From NCBI GenBank assembly GCA_014885115.2, contig WKLE02002482.1, forward strand, positions 1-11,412: a stretch of DNA of 11,412 nt, read 5' to 3'. Positions 7,728 through 11,412 of this stretch are shown one piece after another. Source of the stretch: Asterionellopsis glacialis (lineage: Eukaryota > Bacillariophyta > Plagiogrammaphyceae > Rhaphoneidales > Asterionellopsidaceae). Numbering within the stretch: the first letter of the stretch is position 1; every line of letters begins with the position of its first letter. The notes under the pieces were generated by a model that searched no databases, had not been told where the DNA came from, and was given only the letters and a program-made list of their open reading frames with translations. The position numbers and the translations under genes were made by a program.

Positions 7728-7970
7728 AGTACACTCCCTGTAGGACACTCTTGAGGATGGATGATTGATGCATGGGCAAGCAGACGCACTCACAGAAAAT
7801 TACCATTTACTAAAATTTCCTGCATTCTTACTTCTTACTAGATTCCCAGATCTTCTCCAGATTAAACTAAGCTCATAATTTTCATCACCAAATAAAAGGC
7901 TTCTTTTCTTTTGTGTGTTGATTGTCTGATTGTTGTGTTGCACCGCCATCAACACTAGCGGCATAGGGCA
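7725..7970 (+). repeat. LTR C, 3' LTR of element Y
   Basis: This 246-bp direct repeat of LTR B has TGAAG...GGGCA ends, AATAAA at 7891-7896, and the target duplication GGTTT immediately after. Compared with LTR B it lacks about 13 bases in the middle (CTCCAGATTAAACTAAGCTC against a longer B version) and has about 20 substitutions. Confidence 0.93.
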
Positions 7971-7975
7971 GGTTT
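7971..7975. repeat. target site duplication, right copy (GGTTT)
   Basis: An exact copy of 4323-4327 directly after the CA end of LTR C. Beyond it the minus-strand coding of element X resumes in register. Confidence 0.92.
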
Positions 7976-9047
7976 TCTACATTAGCTGCTATGAGGGTAT
8001 TATCTCATTCTTTGTTGCTATTGATGCTTAAGGTATCAAAGTTGAAGTTGTAGCATTATTTGACATCACTATTGGCATTATTGGATTTCTTGTTGGTATT
8101 ATTGCATTTGTGCTTGTTTTTACTAGACAAGTCCTTAGTCAATAAGTCTTTGACTTGAACCATGATGGCGTTCAATTCCTGTTTGTTGTACTTGTTGTAG
8201 CATGGGCGCTTGTACTTAGGCTGTTCTTGTTTCTTTCCATCTTTCTGATGTTGATCAATATACTTGTCCAGGGCACAGCATTTGCTGGTATTGTGAGAAC
8301 TGTTCTTATGAATTCTGCAGTACTTACGTTTGCCCTTAGGTGCCTTCTGGTCTTTACCATCCTTGTCATTAGTTGGATTGTTAGGTTTATCCTTGCAAGC
8401 CGGCTTGTCCTTAGTCCTAGGGCCTGACAGATCTCCTATGTCATCCATGACTTCCATACTCCAAATTCAAGGATCTCAAGTAGTTCTTCATTAGAAAGCT
8501 TAGAGTTTTCATCCACTCCAGGGAATTTCTCTAAGTAGCCATTGAGTGTGTGGAGAGCAGCTTGGTACTCTTTGGATGTTAGCTCACGTGGCTTCCTGAG
8601 GAACCGGTGCATATAGCGTTTCTGCTTCATGAGCGCCTTAAGTGGGAAGAAGTGCTTCTTAAGGTCATCGCTGACCAACTTGAAGTGCTCCACTCTCTTG
8701 TTTCCACATTGGGTAGCTGTGGTATTGAATACATGCAGGCCTTCACCGCTTAGTAAGGCATGGGCCATTGAGTAGTGCATGGGCCCGGTCATGATATGCT
8801 GACCGCAAATCACTTGGTCCAGGTTGTTGAACCAGTCCAGTAGTTCTCTAGGGACCCATGACTGAAGTACAGGAACTCCATGGTATCCTTTTCTTTGGAG
8901 TTTTGATCTCCAGGATTTGATAACAGGCTAACTTTGGCATACTGCACCTTTAGCTAGCTTCTGCTCTTCCATACTCAGAATCTCAAGCAGGATAGGAGGA
9001 GGCGGGTAGCTTCAACCTTTGCCTTGGTTGGGAGTAACAACTTTCAT
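7976..9047 (-). pseudogene. element X gag and Gag-protease spacer, broken
   Basis: The minus-strand Gag of element X starts at ATG 9045-9047. The frame runs to 8436 with two nonsense codons (TGA 9012-9014, TAG 8928-8930). It contains VPRELLDWFNNLDQVICGQH, HYSMAHALLSGEGLHVF, KRVEHFKLVSDDLKKHFFPL and KEYQAALHTLNGYLEKFPG, the last being a typical gypsy Gag capsid block. Near 8440-8457 the frame changes and some residues seem deleted. The C-terminal half is Lys/Asn/Asp-rich and carries a CX2HX4HX4C zinc-knuckle variant at 8278-8319 for RNA binding. TAA follows at 8056-8058. The same frame then continues through one TGA to the Y insertion site, and on the far side enters the X protease. Confidence 0.83.
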
Positions 9048-9118
9048 GATTGAGTCATTCAAAATAAGAATTATGTTCATTAATTACGTACCACTTTTTG
9101 CATGGAGTGTTAACACTA
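9048..9118 (-). other. 5' leader of element X with 12-bp palindrome
   Basis: An AT-rich untranslated stretch between the gag ATG and the presumed LTR end. It contains the perfect palindrome AGTGTTAACACT at 9106-9117, one base from the LTR boundary. That is the same place and spacing as the near-palindrome in element Y. No TGG-type tRNA primer site is visible. Confidence 0.45.
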
Positions 9119-9240
9119 TGCACTACACTGACAACAATTATTGAGAAATGATTGAAAAGGAGTAGAGTTTGTTAGAGTGAATAAATTATGAGCTATTTTA
9201 ACTAGTCTCTAAAAATACCTGACAATCCACTGGTGCATCT
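9119..9240 (-). repeat. possible remnant of the 5' LTR of element X
   Basis: Read on the minus strand, the presumed LTR ends in TGCA just before the leader. A short core at about 9177-9201 (AAATTATGAGCTATTTTAA) differs from the LTR A core at 887-905 by one base in 19 and sits at a roughly similar distance from the end. The rest does not align to LTRs A-C, and no TG start or target duplication was found. It may be a divergent X-type LTR or chance similarity in AT-rich DNA. The outer limit is arbitrary. Confidence 0.3.
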
Positions 9241-9293
9241 TCTTGACCTATTTTCAGGATGGGATCCTACAGCTGATCTACTTAGAGTTCGGT

Positions 9294-10045
9294 TCACTCA
9301 GAGTTTGGTTTTACCATGTGACCCAAACTCCCCAAGGCAGCCAATGAGAGTTCGCCGGACCAGCACATCACTGCATCTTGGTATGACGCATCATGCTTCT
9401 GAGTTGTGCTGCTGCAGAGTGGATTTTGTTGTGTTTTGCTCATGAGGTCAGCGTTCTCTTGTATGCAGCTTGTCACTGCACGTTCTTGTCTGTCCTTGTC
9501 CATGATGTCATCATGCCATGGTATGTCCATACTATGGTTGATTGACATCATTGCGCAAGTCTCACGACTTGCCTACTGTTCAACATCAAAGGCATACAGA
9601 TTGTTGATACCTAATGTGTTATTGAGCAAATCAATGAATTGGAGATAAGCCCTTTCTTCTTTGGTTGCAGGTATATGATACCTAGAATCAGATGCAGGTA
9701 CTGTATGAATTGTGTTATCAAAGGTTTTGGATGAAAGAGACAACTTTTGTAGGGGGGAGCATGCAACATCACTATGGGAAAATTTGAAATCATCATCTAA
9801 CGATTCAGTTTCAAGGTTGTTAGAGACAGTAATATTCTGACAAAATACTGCATTGGTAGGGGGCAGTGACTCCAAACAACTAACACTAGTGGAAATGAGT
9901 CTTGGATTTGTGGTGGAAGACTCAGCTGATATTTAAATATGCTTAGAACAGTTGGTTTGAGCAATGTGTGATGAGAGAGAACAATTTTGAGTAAATTCAA
10001 GGCCAGGACAATAGGGACAGAAGAAGGAAAGACTTGGTGAACTGG
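9294..10045 (-). pseudogene. decayed gene with C2HC zinc-finger-like motif, family uncertain
   Basis: On the minus strand one frame runs from about 10045 to the TGA at 9294 with only two nonsense codons, TAA 9933-9935 and TAG 9573-9575. The N-terminal end has a CX2CX13HX5C motif: Cys codons 10017-10019 and 10008-10010, His 9966-9968, Cys 9948-9950, with LSSHIAQ at the helix. A Ser/Thr-rich linker follows (ISAESSTTNPRLISTSVS), then a more structured part (IPATKEERAYLQFIDLLNN and NLYAFDV). The frame stays open to 10181, but that upstream part is hydrophobic and low in complexity. A splice acceptor ending AACAATAG just above 10045 suggests an intron there. The motif and layout recall hypothetical proteins I associate with diatoms; this is memory, not a search. 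Nucleic-acid binding is an inference. Confidence 0.5.
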
Positions 10046-10415
10046 CTATTGTTAATTGATAAAAGGTTGATGTAAATAAATATTTCCAAAAACCAAAAAA
10101 GACATGAACTAAGTGAGGATAATAAATCAATGGAACAAAAAGGAAAATGTTTGATTGGTAGTTAGCGGAAAAAGTTATCATTGAAATCCTGTCATTACTG
10201 GAAGTGAAAAACTACATGTGTAAGTGAACACTGGCATGCGATATTTACTTATGGTAAGGAAAAGAATGTACGGGAATAAAAATTTGAATAATTATGAGTA
10301 TGTTTGAAATACAGGATTTAAAAAAAAGGATGTCAGAGTAGAGAGGTGAGAGAGATGAGCCAAAATTGAAGCCATTAGAGGTGGATAGATGTATTATAAA
10401 TGGTAGTCAAGGTAA
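10046..10415. other. AT-rich interval between divergent gene remnants
   Basis: No convincing coding sequence, LTR or RNA gene is visible. The lower part (10046-10181) is open in the minus frame but reads as hydrophobic low-complexity sequence, more like an intron. The remainder is A-rich on the plus strand. Because the flanking remnants diverge from here, it could hold promoters, but no clear TATA box or other motif decides this. Confidence 0.35.
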
Positions 10416-11412
10416 ATGAGAGGACATGAAGCAAGAGAAATAATCATGATGAGACAGAACACAAGAAGCAACAGATTGCATAGAGGATGTGTAAACAATG
10501 ACTACCTAGACCAAAGGGAGGGTAGGGAGAGGCAAACACAAAGATGTCAGATAATGGAGGAGTCTTGGGTTGTGCAAACACAGAATGAAGTTGTAGAACA
10601 TGTGGAGGAAACATCAGAGGATGTTTTACCATTTGGAATAATAGAGGCGTCCTCAATGAGTAGTGGAAACTCTTCTTTGTCATCTGATGTTTCAGTAGGA
10701 GGAGGTAATGCCTTACAGGAAGCATACTGGCAATCCATGGTGGACCAAGGAGGAGTGGCTGACACCACCTATGATCAAATCAAGAGTTGAGTGATTTGCC
10801 AGGGAGGAACTTTTCAAGAAGATGAATTTTTTTATGAACAAACACAAGGAGAGTGTCAACGGGAAGGCAGCAAAGTTTGTTATAGATGGGTTGAACATTA
10901 AAGAAAAAGATAGGTGCAGTTTTTGGCATAGTTATGGATTAAAAACATGCAGAAGAGCTTTGAATATCAAGAGAAACAGCGTTAACATTGAATTAAAACA
11001 TAGTTTTAAAGGTAAATGTAAGGTCAAATAACAAATGCGCAATATGACATAAACTAACTTTGTTTTCATATTTGCAAATTAATTAATTAACTAGTAATGT
11101 ATGACCTTTACAAACCCAAAGATGATGACCGGTTTCCTTCTATGGAAGACATTGTGGAAGGGGGTAACAGGATAGGGATGGTGCGTACACAACATTCTGC
11201 CAGTATATACTACCTGTGGTGATAGGAAAAGCTAATTGGATATTAAACTGTAGAAAAAGCTATTTGACAAATTACGCAACTCCAACATATGAGGGGTTAG
11301 CATTGATCATGCTGGAAAATAATTGAGAAAGGTGGGTGGATGAGTGTCATGGAATAGACATAGAGGATGTTACAGAAAAACCTAAGTACACATGTAAAAT
11401 ATTGGGGGGGGG
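10416..11412 (+). pseudogene. host-like hypothetical gene remnant with one intron, 3' end outside the window
   Basis: Coding-like sequence runs rightward and leaves the window. The first part (10416-10790) is acidic and Ser/Gly-rich (EHVEETSEDVLPFG, then SSGNSSLSSDVSVGGGN), as in a linker. A frame change and a TGA at about 10788-10797 lead to FAREELFKKMNFFMNKHK and DRCSFWHSYGLKTCRRALN, then RNSVNIELKHSF. A likely intron, 11012-11094, is followed in frame by MYDLYKPKDDDRFPSMED. A second frame change near 11200-11220 leads to VVIGKANWILNCRKSYLTNY and TYEGLALIMLENN, then TGA at 11324-11326 and ERWVDECHGIDIEDV. The pattern (basic LF-KKM-F block, FW, then LALIMLEN-ERW) recalls a family of diatom hypothetical proteins, from memory only. 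With two frameshifts and two stops it is probably dead, unless some breaks are sequencing errors. Confidence 0.55.
11012..11094 (+). other. predicted spliceosomal intron (83 bp)
   Basis: The donor reads AAG|GTAAAT at 11009-11017. A branch-point-like ACTAAC lies at 11053-11058, and the acceptor is AACTAG at 11089-11094. The interior is AT-rich and has in-frame stops. Removing it joins the frame that began before 10822 to the MYDLYKPK frame through one split codon (11011 with 11095-11096), so coding continues without a stop. Confidence 0.65.

Larger units (their letters stand above)
4328..7970 (+). mobile_element. element Y: internally deleted Ty3/gypsy LTR retrotransposon
   Basis: This 3,643-bp unit is bounded by two direct LTRs and an exact 5-bp target duplication, and it sits inside element X in opposite orientation. 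The internal order is gag, protease, RT leader, integrase. Protease and RT precede integrase, which is the Ty3/gypsy order rather than Ty1/copia. Nearly all of RT and RNase H is absent, so it could move only with enzymes supplied by another copy. Gag and integrase also carry frameshifts and stops, so this copy is now inert. There is no envelope-like frame after integrase. The two LTRs differ by about 20 substitutions plus an internal indel of roughly 13 bases. That suggests an old insertion or later exchange with another copy. Confidence 0.93.

Noticed and set aside
8155..8427. Hydrophobic plus-strand open frame resembling a membrane protein
   Set aside because: It lies exactly antisense to the Lys/Asn-rich part of X gag. 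Lys codons (AAA/AAG) read backwards give TTT/CTT, which encodes Phe/Leu, so the hydrophobic look is a shadow.
9202..9206. CTAGT as the partner of the CTAGT next to LTR A (794-798)
   Set aside because: It is not preceded by an LTR end, and five bases recur by chance. The partner LTR there is not recognisable.
799..9240. An endogenous retrovirus with an envelope gene
   Set aside because: In both elements integrase ends at the LTR itself, leaving no room for an envelope frame.
9233..9648. Plus-strand open frames near the zinc-finger remnant
   Set aside because: They are antisense to the minus-strand frame that carries the zinc motif and lack recognisable domains.

Overview
This looks like a eukaryotic nuclear window dominated by transposable elements. 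There is no bacterial operon structure, coding is sparse and broken, and one spliceosomal-type intron is visible. From memory of protein families, the non-transposon remnants and the Ty3/gypsy lineages most resemble those of diatoms or other stramenopiles. That host call is an inference without a database search. No rRNA, tRNA or CRISPR was seen.

Layout. (1) 1-798: C/A-rich imperfect repeats run into an unidentified + strand reading frame that keeps one frame to 798 but has five nonsense codons. (2) 799-4327 and 7976-about 9240: an old minus-strand Ty3/gypsy element, here called X. Its gag (8056-9047) lies at high coordinates and its protease, reverse transcriptase, RNase H and integrase remnants (1388-4327) at low coordinates. 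(3) 4328-7970: a second Ty3/gypsy element, here called Y, in plus orientation and inserted into X. Y has two LTRs (4328-4582 and 7725-7970) with TG...CA ends and a 5-bp target duplication GGTTT (4323-4327 and 7971-7975). With one GGTTT copy removed, the X frame runs unbroken across the insertion point. (4) 799-1387: a third Y-type LTR (799-1053, minus) with a Y-type integrase tail (1054-1387), joined to the X integrase, so the 3' end of X is a chimera. (5) 9294-10045: a minus-strand frame with a C2HC zinc-finger-like motif and two nonsense codons. (6) 10416-11412: a plus-strand gene remnant with a likely 83-bp intron, running off the window.

Y is non-autonomous. An in-frame deletion removed nearly all of its reverse transcriptase and RNase H, leaving gag, protease, a short RT leader, the last residues of RNase H and a nearly full integrase. 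X keeps traces of every domain, but all are broken. In both elements catalytic Asp codons have become Asn, and many breaks are TGA codons, as expected from long G:C to A:T decay. Nothing here is likely to make an intact protein. The most interesting features are the nested insertion, the X/Y chimera, and a short palindrome directly after the 5' LTR boundary of both elements, where a tRNA primer site would be expected.
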